From positions 186,001 to 250,000 of the forward strand of contig CAIONQ010000163.1 in the NCBI GenBank assembly GCA_903859705.1: 64,000 bases of DNA. Reading direction: 5' to 3'. Shown one piece after another: positions 54,881 through 64,000 of this stretch (positions within the stretch are counted from its first letter, which is position 1; every line of letters begins with the position of its first letter). The position numbers were made by a program, and so were the translations under genes. The DNA is from an uncultured Chthonomonas sp. (GTDB lineage Bacteria; Armatimonadota; Chthonomonadetes; Chthonomonadales; Chthonomonadaceae). Under the pieces are notes generated by a model. That model was given only the letters and a program-made list of their open reading frames with translations. It was not told the DNA's origin and did not search any database.

Positions 54881-55927
54881 TCACACAAATACAAACGGCC
54901 TTTGCCTGTAATCTTTAATGCCATGCGCCTCAGCGAGTTCGCGCGACCGGCCGGTATCTGCTACGCTGGCATAGTACATCCCAAGGCTTTTGAGTGTTGG
55001 CAGCGTCATCAGCCAGGCGTGGTCGTCTGCGGTTCCAAACTTAATGCCGGAGAAGTACAGCTCTTCAAGCGCCGGGGCTGTGGCGAGAGCAGAGATGTCC
55101 TGCAGGCCTTTCATTGTATCCAGATAGACTCTACGCAGGGCCGTTAGTGCATTTAGATCGGGCAGTATCTTTACGTTAATCAGCGATTGCAAAAACAGGT
55201 ATTGCAGCCCGGTTAAGGTGGAGATCACGCTGATATCACTCAATCCCTTGATCTGCCACAGTTCGAGATACTTGATCTGAGACATGCCTGCGATAGGGGA
55301 GAGGTCAACTGTACCTCCGAGCTTGATATCGAGAGATGTCAGCCGAGGAAGGGACTGCAGAATACTCAGATCGATTTTAGAGAGCGACCGCAAGGTCAAG
55401 TCCTCGATGCAGGGTACCTGCGCAAGGACCTCTATCCCCTTTTGATGCCCTTCGATGTACAGTTTCTTCAGGTTCGTAAAGCGGGATATGGCGCTGACAT
55501 CTGGCTTTTTAGACTCCGTGGCTTCCAGCGAAAGAGTATGAATCTGCTCCGCCGGAAGCGTTTTCAGAAACTCAAACGAGTTGAGGCCATAGACTCCAAC
55601 TGTCAGCGCCTCTAATTGCGGCATGCTGCCGATGGCTTCGATGTTGGTAACCGTTTGCATGCAGTTAACCGAAAGCTGGCGCACATTCGACATCTGTTCC
55701 AGAAACAACAGATCACAGACTTCGTTGAAGAACCCGTAGGCACGCAGTTCAATATCGGGCCGGCGTGAAAACAACTCCGAGTTCAGCAATCCCCAGGCAG
55801 CCGGATCGGGCATTGACTTCGTCTGAACGACCTTAACGGCCGTATCGTCGACGATCGCCGGAATCTCGGCGGGATCAATGGTGTCGGTGAAGTCTACAAT
55901 GTGCGAGAAAGAACGGATGAAACCCAT
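54881..55927 (-). CDS. Leucine-rich-repeat-like protein
   Basis: The 348-residue product has about ten repeats of roughly 23 residues from about residue 75 onward, such as LTSLDIKLGGTVDLSPIAGM, IKYLELWQIKGLSDISVI and LQYLFLQSLINV, forming an LRR solenoid. The N-terminal 70 residues are not repeated. No signal peptide is seen. The gene stands alone between the vWA locus and a repeat-rich gap. LRR proteins bind other proteins; the ligand is unknown. Confidence 0.87.
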   Translation of the reverse strand: MGFIRSFSHIVDFTDTIDPAEIPAIVDDTAVKVVQTKSMPDPAAWGLLNSELFSRRPDIELRAYGFFNEVCDLLFLEQMSNVRQLSVNCMQTVTNIEAIGSMPQLEALTVGVYGLNSFEFLKTLPAEQIHTLSLEATESKKPDVSAISRFTNLKKLYIEGHQKGIEVLAQVPCIEDLTLRSLSKIDLSILQSLPRLTSLDIKLGGTVDLSPIAGMSQIKYLELWQIKGLSDISVISTLTGLQYLFLQSLINVKILPDLNALTALRRVYLDTMKGLQDISALATAPALEELYFSGIKFGTADDHAWLMTLPTLKSLGMYYASVADTGRSRELAEAHGIKDYRQRPFVFV

Positions 55928-57165
55928 GACTGGAAGTCCCCCGAGTAATGAAAGTTTTGAAAGGGAAAAGGGAAGACGGAAGAGTTGGGAAGTTTCGAAA
56001 GTAGGATTGAGGGGTCATTTCGATGGCAATTAGGCGTTTACCTGCGATAGACGTAAACCGCGTAAGAACAAACACCGTGTTGTTGGCGAAGTTAGAAAGA
56101 ATTGCCACTCCTGGTTTCTTAGTCGCCGAGCGCAGCGAAGACACAGGGGGATGGGCGAGAAACGGATTTCCATTCATAACCTTCCACTTCCATCCACCAC
56201 GAGCCTCGGTTCAGAAATGCAATTCTCGCGCAAGCAAGCGTAGCGCGGTAGATATTGCTTTTCATGAAGATCCGCTTCTGCGTTGCGCGAAGTAATGCAG
56301 TGAAGAGGGAGGTGTGCTCAAGCTGCCTGTCGCTTAAGCAGAGCTACGTTCTGAAATGCAATGTCTCGCAAGCAAGCGTAGCGCTGTAGAAATTGCTTTT
56401 CATAAACATCCTGTTATGCGTTGCGCGAAGAGATGCAGTGAAGAGAGAAGTGGTACTGCTGTAGCTGCCTGTCGCTCAGGCACAGCTATGTCATGAGATG
56501 CATTTGTCGCGCTAAGGAAATGCAAAGCACGCGAAGAGATGCATCTAAGAGGGAAGTGGTACCGCTCAAGATACCCTCCGCTTAAGCAAAACGTTGATCT
56601 AACAGATCCAGATGAGAGCTTCGCGGTCTTCGCGCGCCAAATGAAAAGCTCCCGGTTAGCACTGTTTTCCAACAAAAAGAACCAGCAAGCGCAGCGCGGT
56701 AGAAATCGCACTTCATAAATTTCCTTTCTCCCGCTCCCCGCATCTCTTCGCGGCCTCCGCTCCCTTCGCGCGAGAAAAACTAAATAGCTTCCACCACGCA
56801 CGAACCTGTCAACTACCAGTGCACATTCCACGGGAAACCGACGGCCGTTCCACGGGAATCGATAGCCTGTGTGGACTGATTTCCTGCTGTTTTGTTAATG
56901 GGCTTGTTTGGACAGTCACCGTGCACTTGCCTCACTGTCCGGGGTAAGCACCGGCAGAGCAGCCCGGGACGATCAAAACAGATACAAACCGCCGCAATCC
57001 GCCAGCAAAACAATTCAGGTAATATCACTTAGAGCTGTCGAAAACCACAGTCTGAGACTGCGCAGATATAACCAGAATTGCTCCGCATTTTCACCAGAAT
57101 GCGCACTAAGCGAGCGTCTTCGCCTCTTTGCCAATTGCAAAATTCCTTTTTCCTGAGAAAACAAC
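55928..57165. other. Long non-coding region between LRR protein and small hypothetical gene
   Basis: About 1.24 kb carries no credible gene. It contains the tandem-repeat block (56214-56600) and further copies of TTCGCG-rich short motifs at 56620-56780. Frames open here use repeat-derived residues. Confidence 0.6.
56214..56600. repeat. Degenerate tandem repeat, about 140-bp period
   Basis: Three consecutive copies begin at 56214, 56353 and 56495 (periods 139 and 142). Shared elements are GAAATGCA, GCAAGCGTAGCGC, TAGA(A/T)ATTGCTTTTCAT, GTTGCGCGAAG and AGTGAAGAG. The third copy is more diverged. A partial fourth copy lies near 56690-56745. Confidence 0.8.
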
Positions 57166-57408
57166 ATGCCTACACTAACAGCAAGCTTTGTAAGAGAAGA
57201 GTACAGTGCCTGCGGGCCACAGGGCTGGGTTGTATTGCTGGAACCCAACGGTGATGAGTTCGAATGCCGCTGCCTTGCCCGCCCGGAAGGCAAGGTAGAG
57301 ATATACGGTGATTCACATACTATTGCCTACCTGGAATCGCGATATGGGCGCGCGGCCGTCGCATTAACTGCCCAGAAAGCGGTGCTGGACCATTTCCGTG
57401 GCCAATAG
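57166..57408 (+). CDS. Small hypothetical protein
   Basis: The 80-residue product is soluble, with a mixed beta/alpha look (VREEYSACGPQGWVVLLEPNGD, then GRAAVALTAQKAVLDH). The base composition resembles genuine genes. Start ATG has a weak ribosome-binding site. No family is recognised. It stands alone between two long gaps. Confidence 0.55.
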   Translation: MPTLTASFVREEYSACGPQGWVVLLEPNGDEFECRCLARPEGKVEIYGDSHTIAYLESRYGRAAVALTAQKAVLDHFRGQ

Positions 57409-57870
57409 TAGTGAGTTGGCACCGTTGAGGGCTGGTGGGGAACTGTAATGTAGCCCGTATGTGTCCTGAAATACCGATTAATCAGCACAACTCTGCTATA
57501 CAGATGACATACGGGAACCATTATACTTTTCAAATTCTTGAGAGCATCGCTGTGGCCCATTAGGAACGGCAGTAATAGGCACCTCGCAACTGCGACTACC
57601 GAGCCGCGATGTCCATGCTGCACAGCCTGCGCTGTGTCGTGGCGCGAATGTTGGCACTCGCTATTGGTTGTCTGTCGGCCCAGATCAGCCGTATAGAGCG
57701 ACCCGATGTCCGGCAGCATCAAAGCTTCCCGCGATGCTGTGGCTAAGACTACATGGTGACGTGGCCGGGCGCGAGGGATCAGACACACTGGAACTTCTTG
57801 CCCTTACAAGATTACGGTCATAGCTGTGAGTTCAATAGGACCTGGAAAGTCCTGCCCAACCACTCATGGC
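57409..57870. other. Intergenic region left of the restriction locus
   Basis: About 460 bases with no convincing gene. The - strand frame at 57327-57788 overlaps the small gene and looks non-coding. No attachment site, tRNA or insertion sequence was recognised at this island boundary. Confidence 0.5.
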
Positions 57871-60546
57871 TCATTTCGAAACCCTCACCGTGTAATGGGC
57901 CGCAAGTCCGGCCAGGGTCATGGTAGAGTTGATACCGTTGTCTGGAATTAATAAATAGTGCCAGGGCTTGCCACTATTCTGCTTCTCGTGGTCAGAAGCA
58001 TGTTTGCACCATCGAACGGCGGCATCGGCCTTTGCAAGCACGTCGGGATCGTTCATAAGATCACTGCGCTTGGGTTCGGCAAGGTACTTTGCTGTGTTCG
58101 TCTCAATAACGAAATCAGGCTCGTAACCGCCATCTCTAAGGTGAATGCGGAATTGGCCCACAGCGGGTTTGAACCACTTTAGCACTTCACAATCATTTTC
58201 CAGTACCACGCAGAGTCTGCGCTCAGTATCGCTCTGGAATTTCTGAACAGGATAGAGGCACTTCTGAAATCCAGTGAAGGACATGCCACGGATGAGCAGC
58301 CTATCATCAACAGGATTGCGGAAGTCTCGTGCAGTCTCCGTTTCCAGCGCATCGAAGCTCGTGGATTTGAGAGTAGTAAAGCCCCGAGTAACCTGCACAT
58401 CGTATTCAAACGCTGCAACAAACTGATGGGCCTGCATCTGAGCGTGAACCAGGTCTATTAGGGGTCGCTGGAAACTCAGGATCACCTTTAGAACCTGATC
58501 ATCATCTCCCAGATAAGACTGAAGCTTGCTTACTGCTTGTCCAGCAAGCTTGTAGAGCAGGTCGGAATGGCTGCCATAATCAACATCTGGTTTGTCGATC
58601 AGCCCCCTAACGATGTAGTTTTCCAACCGCTCCTCAACAGCAATTGAGACTCCACCAGCAAGTTTCCATCGCCGTCCTGATGATAGTCCTTCAATAAGCA
58701 GATCCTGGGAAATCGGCGGATAGTTGATGCTGGATGTATCGAGGTCAAAGTCGGAGAAACGGATTACGGTTTCACCTGTTGGCTGCAGCACTATCTTCGG
58801 GATGTCGATGGTAAGCTCAACAACCTTGTTGGTTACCTGTTCAACAATCTGTTCTACGCTTATTTCTGGTTTCGATACCGTTCCATCCAGTGTCTGCTGC
58901 GGGACAGCGCTGTATGCCATAGCGCGTTTAACTTCCGCAACCAGTTGCGCTCTGACCTCGGGTTTCTTAAGGTCCGCTGAACGCGGCAGATATTCAAACT
59001 GCTTCACTACTTCCACTGCAACCTGAGCGACCTGGCGCTCTTCCTCTGTCTTGAAGCAAAGTGCCTGCGGCGGCGGTTGTTGGCCTGGCACAGAAACCTG
59101 CGGTGTGAAGCCAGGCTGCACCGTCACGGCTACCTTCCGCTCGATAGGAATATCCCGCCCGATTACCACACCTTTTCTGATGATCGAGTTCGGATTTCTG
59201 GCAGCGTCAATTATCGCCTGGAATTTATCGTGAGCCACGATATGCAGCGTGTCCACAGCATCATTGCCAGTGCGTCTGCCGTAAGGCAATCGCAGACCAC
59301 GACCAAGCGTCTGTTCCGTAAGGATATCAGCTACAAACCGCCGCAGCGGAACAATGGTGTACAGGTTGGTGACATCCCAGCCTTCGCCAAGCTTATTAAC
59401 ATGGATCACGATCTCTGGTGCGCGATCATCGTGAGCCTGCTCAACCACAAGAAGGCGCTCAACGGCATCATCGCGTAGTTCGCCAGACTGGTTTGAATGC
59501 ACAGTAATTACTTTATTGGCGTAGCGGCCTTCAAAGAATGCGTCGCTCTTGATCAACGCTTCCAGAGTATCGGCGTGAGCGGTATCCTGGGCTACGACCA
59601 GCATAAAGGGCCTTACGAGAGGCTTGTCGTTCTGTAGGGCGTAGGTTTCAAGTTCGACCTTTGTGTGTTCGTGAACTCTTACTCCGTCTTCCAGCTTTAT
59701 TGTTTCAAGAGCAGCATCGTCGTAATCCTGAGCTCGGAAGTTCTCCTTGGTCACCACGGCAGGTTCTTTGACAAAGCCATCCGTCATTGCTTCGGACAGC
59801 GGATAGCTGTAGATCACATTCTTGAAATTGGCACCGTTCACGCCAGCGACCTTGGGAGTTGCTGTGAGTTCAAGGCCAAGTATTGGCTTCAGTTCATTGA
59901 TCGCTCGTACACCAGCGGATGCACGGTAACGATGGCTCTCGTCCATCAGCATTACGAGATCATCTAAGCTGGCGAGATATTCGAAGTAGCTGGTACCCAG
60001 GTATTCCGATAAGCGTTTGATCCTTGGTGACGCCCCGCCACGTACCTCGGTGTTGATCTTGGAGATGTTGAATACATTGATGTGCACACCCTCTTCCAGA
60101 TTGCGAAACAGGGACTTACCTTTGTCATAGTCGTCGCCAGTGATTACTTCGGGTGGGTTACTGGCAAATTCAGAGATGCCGTGGAACACATACTTCGGGT
60201 GGTTCGGCTGGCTAAACTCAGCAACGAGTTTGTTGTAGATCGTGAGGTTCGGAGCGAGTACAAAGAAGTGTCGCAGGTTATGGACCTGATACAGATAGGA
60301 AATGAACGCACCCATGAGTCTCGTCTTGCCAACGCCAGTAGCCAGGGCGAAGCACAGGGACGGGAAGTCGCGTTCAAAATCGCTTACAGATGTGAATTCA
60401 GATTTTATAATTTCAAGGCAGCTTGCTACATCCTGGTCCTTTGACAACGGCAGGATTTCACCCAGTCTGGCAAGGATTTCCAATGATCGGCGTTGGGGTG
60501 GACGAAGGCTCAGCCTTCCGCTAATGGAGTTGACGGCCTTGTTCAT
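57871..60546 (-). CDS. Type III restriction enzyme, Res subunit
   Basis: The 891-residue protein is a DEAD/DEAH-type translocase with a C-terminal nuclease. Walker A is ATGVGKT (about 71-77), Walker B LVMLMDESHRY (about 195-203), and a helicase motif VI-like QTLGRGLRLPYG lies near 405. The nuclease motif is PDFVIET...AEPK near 830-847, giving the PD-ExK arrangement. The type III Res/Mod complex cuts DNA with two inverted unmethylated sites. Its start overlaps the rhuM-like stop by 4 bp (ATGA). It is the last gene of the operon. Confidence 0.94.
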   Translation of the reverse strand: MNKAVNSISGRLSLRPPQRRSLEILARLGEILPLSKDQDVASCLEIIKSEFTSVSDFERDFPSLCFALATGVGKTRLMGAFISYLYQVHNLRHFFVLAPNLTIYNKLVAEFSQPNHPKYVFHGISEFASNPPEVITGDDYDKGKSLFRNLEEGVHINVFNISKINTEVRGGASPRIKRLSEYLGTSYFEYLASLDDLVMLMDESHRYRASAGVRAINELKPILGLELTATPKVAGVNGANFKNVIYSYPLSEAMTDGFVKEPAVVTKENFRAQDYDDAALETIKLEDGVRVHEHTKVELETYALQNDKPLVRPFMLVVAQDTAHADTLEALIKSDAFFEGRYANKVITVHSNQSGELRDDAVERLLVVEQAHDDRAPEIVIHVNKLGEGWDVTNLYTIVPLRRFVADILTEQTLGRGLRLPYGRRTGNDAVDTLHIVAHDKFQAIIDAARNPNSIIRKGVVIGRDIPIERKVAVTVQPGFTPQVSVPGQQPPPQALCFKTEEERQVAQVAVEVVKQFEYLPRSADLKKPEVRAQLVAEVKRAMAYSAVPQQTLDGTVSKPEISVEQIVEQVTNKVVELTIDIPKIVLQPTGETVIRFSDFDLDTSSINYPPISQDLLIEGLSSGRRWKLAGGVSIAVEERLENYIVRGLIDKPDVDYGSHSDLLYKLAGQAVSKLQSYLGDDDQVLKVILSFQRPLIDLVHAQMQAHQFVAAFEYDVQVTRGFTTLKSTSFDALETETARDFRNPVDDRLLIRGMSFTGFQKCLYPVQKFQSDTERRLCVVLENDCEVLKWFKPAVGQFRIHLRDGGYEPDFVIETNTAKYLAEPKRSDLMNDPDVLAKADAAVRWCKHASDHEKQNSGKPWHYLLIPDNGINSTMTLAGLAAHYTVRVSK

Positions 60547-61571
60547 CGCGTCTCCTCCTGGTCAGTATTGCTCCCCGTCGATCCGCCAGCGATTCGCTTC
60601 ACTTCACGCTCGAAATCACTTTCAAAGTTATTGTCCTGGATCACTCTGAATTGGGTAAACTGCTCCTCCGCCAAATGTCGTGCGACCTCCGCCGACACTT
60701 TCCCAGCGTTTGTCAGCACATCGTACTCATTGAACCTGAGGAACGAATCGAGCCTGGTTACCCAATCAGCCATGTTCATGGGTATTTGTCTGGCGGCCTG
60801 CCCTTCTGCATATAGCAGGTACTGTTCCACAATTCGATTGAGCTCCGTTACTTCCTGCTCGATCAAGTAGTTCTTCGCGGTGCCAATGTCGGTCTTAAGG
60901 ATCTTACCCTGCGGCGCGTTTTTCCAAGTAGTCAACCCCATGCTTGGCTTGGCAGCGTCGGCACGGTTTGCAATAATTTCAGCGGCAGTCATGCCGCTGA
61001 CAGCCCAGTGAAGTTTGTTCTGGACTGTAGCGAAGAAAGTCTTCGTGATTTCCGCCTTTGGGTCATAGTCGATACTGGCCTGCTCGTAAATGTCGGTGAT
61101 CTTCAGGTAAAAGCGCCGTTCGCTTGCCCGGATCTCCCGAATACGTTCGATGAGCTCATCGAAGTAGTCCTTACCAAAGCGCCTATTCAGCTTTAGTCGT
61201 TCATCATCGAGGATGAATCCCTTGATGATGAGCTCCTTAAGCGCGGCTGTGGCCCACATGCGAAATTGCGTTGCTTGCCTCGAGTTAACCCGATAGCCTA
61301 CGGCAATGATGGCATCCAAAGAGTAGTGGTCGAGTTCGCGCTCTACGCTTCTTCCGCCTTCATTTTGAACTATTCGGAATTTCCGAATAGTTGAGTTGCG
61401 ATCCAGTTCGCCCGTTTCGAATATGGCGCTCAGATGCTCATTCACGGTTGGCACGGTAACGCCGAAAAGCTCTGCAATTCGTCTTTGGACCAGCCAGAGT
61501 GTCTCGTTTTCGAACTGAACTTCGACCTTCGTGGCGCCATCGGGCGATGTATATAGCAGGATCTGGTTCAT
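60543..61571 (-). CDS. rhuM: RhuM-family protein inside type III restriction operon
   Basis: The 342-residue protein matches the virulence-associated RhuM family: WLVQRRIAELFGV, STIRKFRIVQNEG, ELDHYSLDAIIAVGYRVNS, TQFRMWAT and IIKGFILDDERLK. The N-terminal half looks like a DNA-binding phage antirepressor-type domain. RhuM genes are often found within restriction or mobile loci; the molecular role is unknown. It overlaps both mod and res by 4 bp, so all three are translationally coupled and this is not a passing insertion. Confidence 0.93.
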   Translation of the reverse strand: MNQILLYTSPDGATKVEVQFENETLWLVQRRIAELFGVTVPTVNEHLSAIFETGELDRNSTIRKFRIVQNEGGRSVERELDHYSLDAIIAVGYRVNSRQATQFRMWATAALKELIIKGFILDDERLKLNRRFGKDYFDELIERIREIRASERRFYLKITDIYEQASIDYDPKAEITKTFFATVQNKLHWAVSGMTAAEIIANRADAAKPSMGLTTWKNAPQGKILKTDIGTAKNYLIEQEVTELNRIVEQYLLYAEGQAARQIPMNMADWVTRLDSFLRFNEYDVLTNAGKVSAEVARHLAEEQFTQFRVIQDNNFESDFEREVKRIAGGSTGSNTDQEETR

Positions 61572-63199
61572 ATGTCCAGCCTCCCCTGCGGCGATCCTGC
61601 TATGCTCGGTGATTGATTCCGCACTGGAAGATTCTCAACCTGCAGACTGTAGTCGTCATGACCGAATTCACATCGGGTTAGGATTGCATTTGGTATCTTT
61701 GTAAGTGTTAGGTTTTGGAAGCTATCAGGTTTGCCGTTCCACGCGGAACAGCAGACCAAGAGTGTTCGATTGTCGCCAACCTCTTCGCTCAAATGAGCAA
61801 GAGCTTCATGGGTAAGTGTCTGCGCCGTTACAAAGATGAAATCTGATTCAGTTGAGTGGCCGTGCATCCAATAGGCTTCATCACTTGGAGCATACTCAAA
61901 ACCCATATGCTTACACATCGCTTCTGCCAGCATCTCCGCATTGTAGGCGTCGTTTACTACCCATTGGCGATATTTATCTTGCTTCAACAGCGAAGGCGCA
62001 AGCCTGTAGTATCGGAATCCACCACCGCCATTCCAGTCGACGCTTTTGCTAATTCCACCATCGTCAGATCCGTCAATCACCTTTTTGAGCCTCGGAATGA
62101 TGTGGGTGTGGCAATGCTGACCTAGCTCAACCATGATCCAGCGGCGGCGCATCTTATGAGCGACCGCGCCTGTAGTGCCTGAGCCTGCAAAGGAATCAAG
62201 GACTAGATCACCTTTAACAGTTGCCAGTTCCAGAACACGTTTGATGAGCCTCTCTGGTTTTGGTGTATCGAATGGGCTTTCGGGGTTTGCTGCTTTGACT
62301 TCCTCTCTTGCTTCGTGATTGTGACCCACCTCGGTATATAACCAAATTGTTGGTGAGGGTGGTCCTTCTTGACCGATCTCACACAAAAACGTCTTCCTTG
62401 AAGGCGTCGCTTTTCCGTCCGTCCCAAACCAAATCTCATTATTGTCGTCCATCTCATTGAGTTTGTGGGCAGGAAATCGAGGAGACGATCCTCTAGGTGC
62501 GGACCAGACAACGCCATTTTTGAACGTAAAAGTGAATGCCTGCTCCTTCTCTGATCCAATTCTCTTCGCATATAACGGTGTCGATTTCCAGGGGCCTTTG
62601 GGATGATTGTCAGGATTGCTGTATCTTGCGTCCATTTCACTGCTTCGTCCAAGTCGATTGGGTCGCCAAGTTGGCTTGTTCTTTGCATAAACCAGAATGT
62701 GGTCGTGATTTTCGGAGAGCCACTTTGCGTCATTTGCCAGTGTGTACTTTTTCTGCCAGATCGCATTGGCGACAAAATTTGTCCGACCGAATATCTCATC
62801 ACAAAGAACCTTCAAGTAATGAGCTTCGGTGTCGTCAATTGTGATCCATATCGAACCATCTTCGGCCAGGAGTCTGTAGGAGATTTCCAATCGGTCTCGC
62901 ATCATACCTAACCAGATTGAGTGCTCAATACCATCATCATAATGTTCAAATGCTGATCCCGTATTATATGGTGGGTCTATAAAGATGCATTTTACTTTGC
63001 CAGCAAACTCCTGCTCCAACGCCTTAAGAGCAAGAAGGTTGTCCCCAAATATCAACCGATTATCAAAAATGTCAGCCTCAGTCACTCGTTCGGCAGCGTG
63101 ATACGACAGTGCAGGGTCTTCCAGCAGTATCCTCGGTTCTAATCGAGGGCGCAGCTCTTTACCGATCCAGGTTAGTTCGAGTCTGTTGGGGGTTGGCAT
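61568..63199 (-). CDS. Type III DNA methyltransferase, Mod subunit
   Basis: The 543-residue protein is a beta-class adenine methyltransferase: motif IV DPPYNTGSAF (about residue 75) precedes motif I DSFAGSGTTG (about 338-347). That is the order of type III Mod. The N-terminal part and the region between the motifs (about 120-300) should hold DNA recognition. Mod alone methylates its site and, with Res, specifies restriction. It begins 7 bp after the PIN-like toxin gene. The region is visibly more A/T-rich than the left 55 kb, consistent with transfer. Confidence 0.95.
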   Translation of the reverse strand: MPTPNRLELTWIGKELRPRLEPRILLEDPALSYHAAERVTEADIFDNRLIFGDNLLALKALEQEFAGKVKCIFIDPPYNTGSAFEHYDDGIEHSIWLGMMRDRLEISYRLLAEDGSIWITIDDTEAHYLKVLCDEIFGRTNFVANAIWQKKYTLANDAKWLSENHDHILVYAKNKPTWRPNRLGRSSEMDARYSNPDNHPKGPWKSTPLYAKRIGSEKEQAFTFTFKNGVVWSAPRGSSPRFPAHKLNEMDDNNEIWFGTDGKATPSRKTFLCEIGQEGPPSPTIWLYTEVGHNHEAREEVKAANPESPFDTPKPERLIKRVLELATVKGDLVLDSFAGSGTTGAVAHKMRRRWIMVELGQHCHTHIIPRLKKVIDGSDDGGISKSVDWNGGGGFRYYRLAPSLLKQDKYRQWVVNDAYNAEMLAEAMCKHMGFEYAPSDEAYWMHGHSTESDFIFVTAQTLTHEALAHLSEEVGDNRTLLVCCSAWNGKPDSFQNLTLTKIPNAILTRCEFGHDDYSLQVENLPVRNQSPSIAGSPQGRLDI

Positions 63200-63206
63200 G
63201 TGGCGG

Positions 63207-63686
63207 CTAATCCATTAGTTTCATTTGGGAGAGAGGATGCTTGTTTGACGCTGCCTTTGGATTACGCGGCGAAATCGTACGTCTTCGTGGCGGGCGAGCT
63301 GTTACTTTACCGTCCCATCTGACGAACCGAACCTCGCCTCGTTGCAAATTTGCGGTCTGTGCTTTGATGCCGGGCCAGTATTTCAGCAGCCAGAGCGCCT
63401 GGTCCCAACGTCCTGTTCTCGAAAATCTTGCCGAGAGGAATACTGCACGCGCGCGGGCGTTCAGCAATACGCGAGACACGCTCTCATCGGCCAACTGGTT
63501 TCGATCCAGAGTAATAAAGATATAGCCGTACTCGGCAGCACGCGGTATCCAGTCCTCGTCCTTCGCGCCGGGTTCGAATTTCTTAACTACGGTATCTAGC
63601 CCTTTTTCTCCGAGGAAACGCAATATACTCACGAGCTTCGGAGAGAAGTTCTCGTCGAACAGATATCCTATGCTGCCTTCAGCCAT
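63207..63686 (-). CDS. PIN-like toxin (DUF5615/VapC45-type)
   Basis: The 159-residue product has the acidic residues of the PIN-like fold: FDENFSPKL, KDEDWIPRAA and FITLDRNQ. That combination is typical of the short DUF5615-type toxins that act as RNases. A basic tail (RPPRRRT) follows. Its start overlaps the upstream DUF433-type gene by 19 bp, as in toxin-antitoxin pairs. It sits directly before mod, so the restriction operon and this module may be cotranscribed. Confidence 0.8.
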   Translation of the reverse strand: MAEGSIGYLFDENFSPKLVSILRFLGEKGLDTVVKKFEPGAKDEDWIPRAAEYGYIFITLDRNQLADESVSRVLLNARARAVFLSARFSRTGRWDQALWLLKYWPGIKAQTANLQRGEVRFVRWDGKVTARPPRRRTISPRNPKAASNKHPLSQMKLMD

Positions 63687-64000
63687 GTTTCCTCGAAGTT
63701 GATCGCGTCGCGGACCGCTTCGGCAGGGACTTCATACCAATCGGCAACAGCGGCAATATCTTTTTCGGCCTTAAAAGCCTTGTATAGAATCTCAGTCCGG
63801 ACTCCCGTCCGGACCTCGATCGGTGCGCCAAAGGCACGGTGACGATCGAGAACAACCAGATGCTCACGGCCCATAGGCCACCATTTTTCAGCCAGACCGT
63901 CAGCGTCAACGTCGATATCTTTAAAGAATTCATCAGCAAATGCAAAGACTTGCTGACAGGTTGCAACCTGCCGATATTGCGCGCCGGCGTCGAGCAAAAG
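63668..64000 (-). CDS. DUF433-type antitoxin, partial (5' end outside window)
   Basis: The frame is open to the end of the window, so the start is not seen; at least 110 residues are visible. The C-terminal part (RTEILYKAFKAEKDIAAVADWYEVPAEAVRDAINFE) is the helix-turn-helix-like DUF433 domain usual in antitoxins paired with DUF5615 toxins. It overlaps the toxin gene by 19 bp. The N-terminal part, with an Asp/Glu-rich stretch, is unassigned. Confidence 0.8.
   Translation of the reverse strand, partial: LLLDAGAQYRQVATCQQVFAFADEFFKDIDVDADGLAEKWWPMGREHLVVLDRHRAFGAPIEVRTGVRTEILYKAFKAEKDIAAVADWYEVPAEAVRDAINFEETWLKAA

Noticed and set aside
56400-56831. 143-codon frame on the - strand.
   Set aside because: It lies in the degenerate repeat and reads Arg/Ser/Cys-rich, repeat-derived sequence.
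57327-57788. 153-codon frame on the - strand.
   Set aside because: It overlaps the small + strand gene, has no ribosome-binding site and an unnatural His/Arg-rich composition.

Overview
The window is about 64 kb of dense bacterial chromosome of moderate-to-high G+C, cut inside a gene at both ends. The lineage is uncertain. Gram-negative-type exported proteins, two PEP-CTERM proteins, Ser/Thr kinase/FHA/PP2C signalling, a KaiC-like ATPase, DUF1080 and Gfo/Idh/MocA enzymes, many TTG starts and an rpoZ-dnaK-dnaJ-prmA-rsmE order fit Armatimonadota best in my judgement. Planctomycetes- or Verrucomicrobia-like bacteria remain possible. No rRNA, tRNA, CRISPR array or insertion sequence was recognised.

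Layout. 1-6.6 kb (+): a phospho-signalling operon (vWA, FHA, PP2C phosphatase, Ser/Thr kinase, an unknown protein, a metallophosphoesterase) closed by a 17-bp-stem terminator. 6.7-10.6 kb (-): membrane M50-type peptidase, exported M13 peptidase and a winged-helix regulator; the last two promoters carry the same operator, ATTCACA-N4-TGTGAAT. 10.7-14.3 kb (+): a secreted unknown apparently broken by frameshifts, then an oxidoreductase and a DUF1080 protein. 14.5-22.5 kb (-): MBL-fold hydrolase, YkgJ-type protein, ankyrin protein, GAF histidine kinase and a very large secreted glycosidase-like protein. 22.7-30 kb (+): furA-katG with a clear promoter/operator, oleate hydratase, a zinc alcohol dehydrogenase and an MscS channel. 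30-32.9 kb (-): an exported rubrerythrin and a TPC-type metal ATPase behind a leader with an attenuator-like hairpin. 33-36.8 kb (+): a small membrane protein, then a KaiC-like operon (unknown 150-aa protein, double-RecA ATPase, PAS histidine kinase). 36.8-42.2 kb (-): quinone-reductase-like flavoprotein, PEP-CTERM protein, rhamnosidase-like enzyme, DinB-like protein and a zinc dehydrogenase. 42.2-48.7 kb (-): rpoZ-dnaK-dnaJ-prmA-rsmE-TPR operon whose DnaK lacks the C-terminal lid. 49-51.3 kb: zinc-ribbon mini-protein, another zinc dehydrogenase and a second PEP-CTERM protein. 51.4-56 kb (-): kinase/WD40 protein, TerY-like vWA protein and a leucine-rich-repeat protein. 56.2-56.6 kb: a degenerate tandem repeat. 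57.9-64 kb (-): a defence module with type III restriction-modification (mod, rhuM, res) behind a PIN-like toxin/DUF433 antitoxin pair.

Main themes are reversible protein phosphorylation (two loci), oxidative and metal stress (furA-katG, rubrerythrin/ATPase), polysaccharide degradation and surface display, and a defence island at the right end. The strongest candidates for something undescribed are the rubrerythrin/ATPase operon with its structured leader, the KaiC-like three-gene operon, the RhuM-containing type III locus and the lid-less Hsp70.
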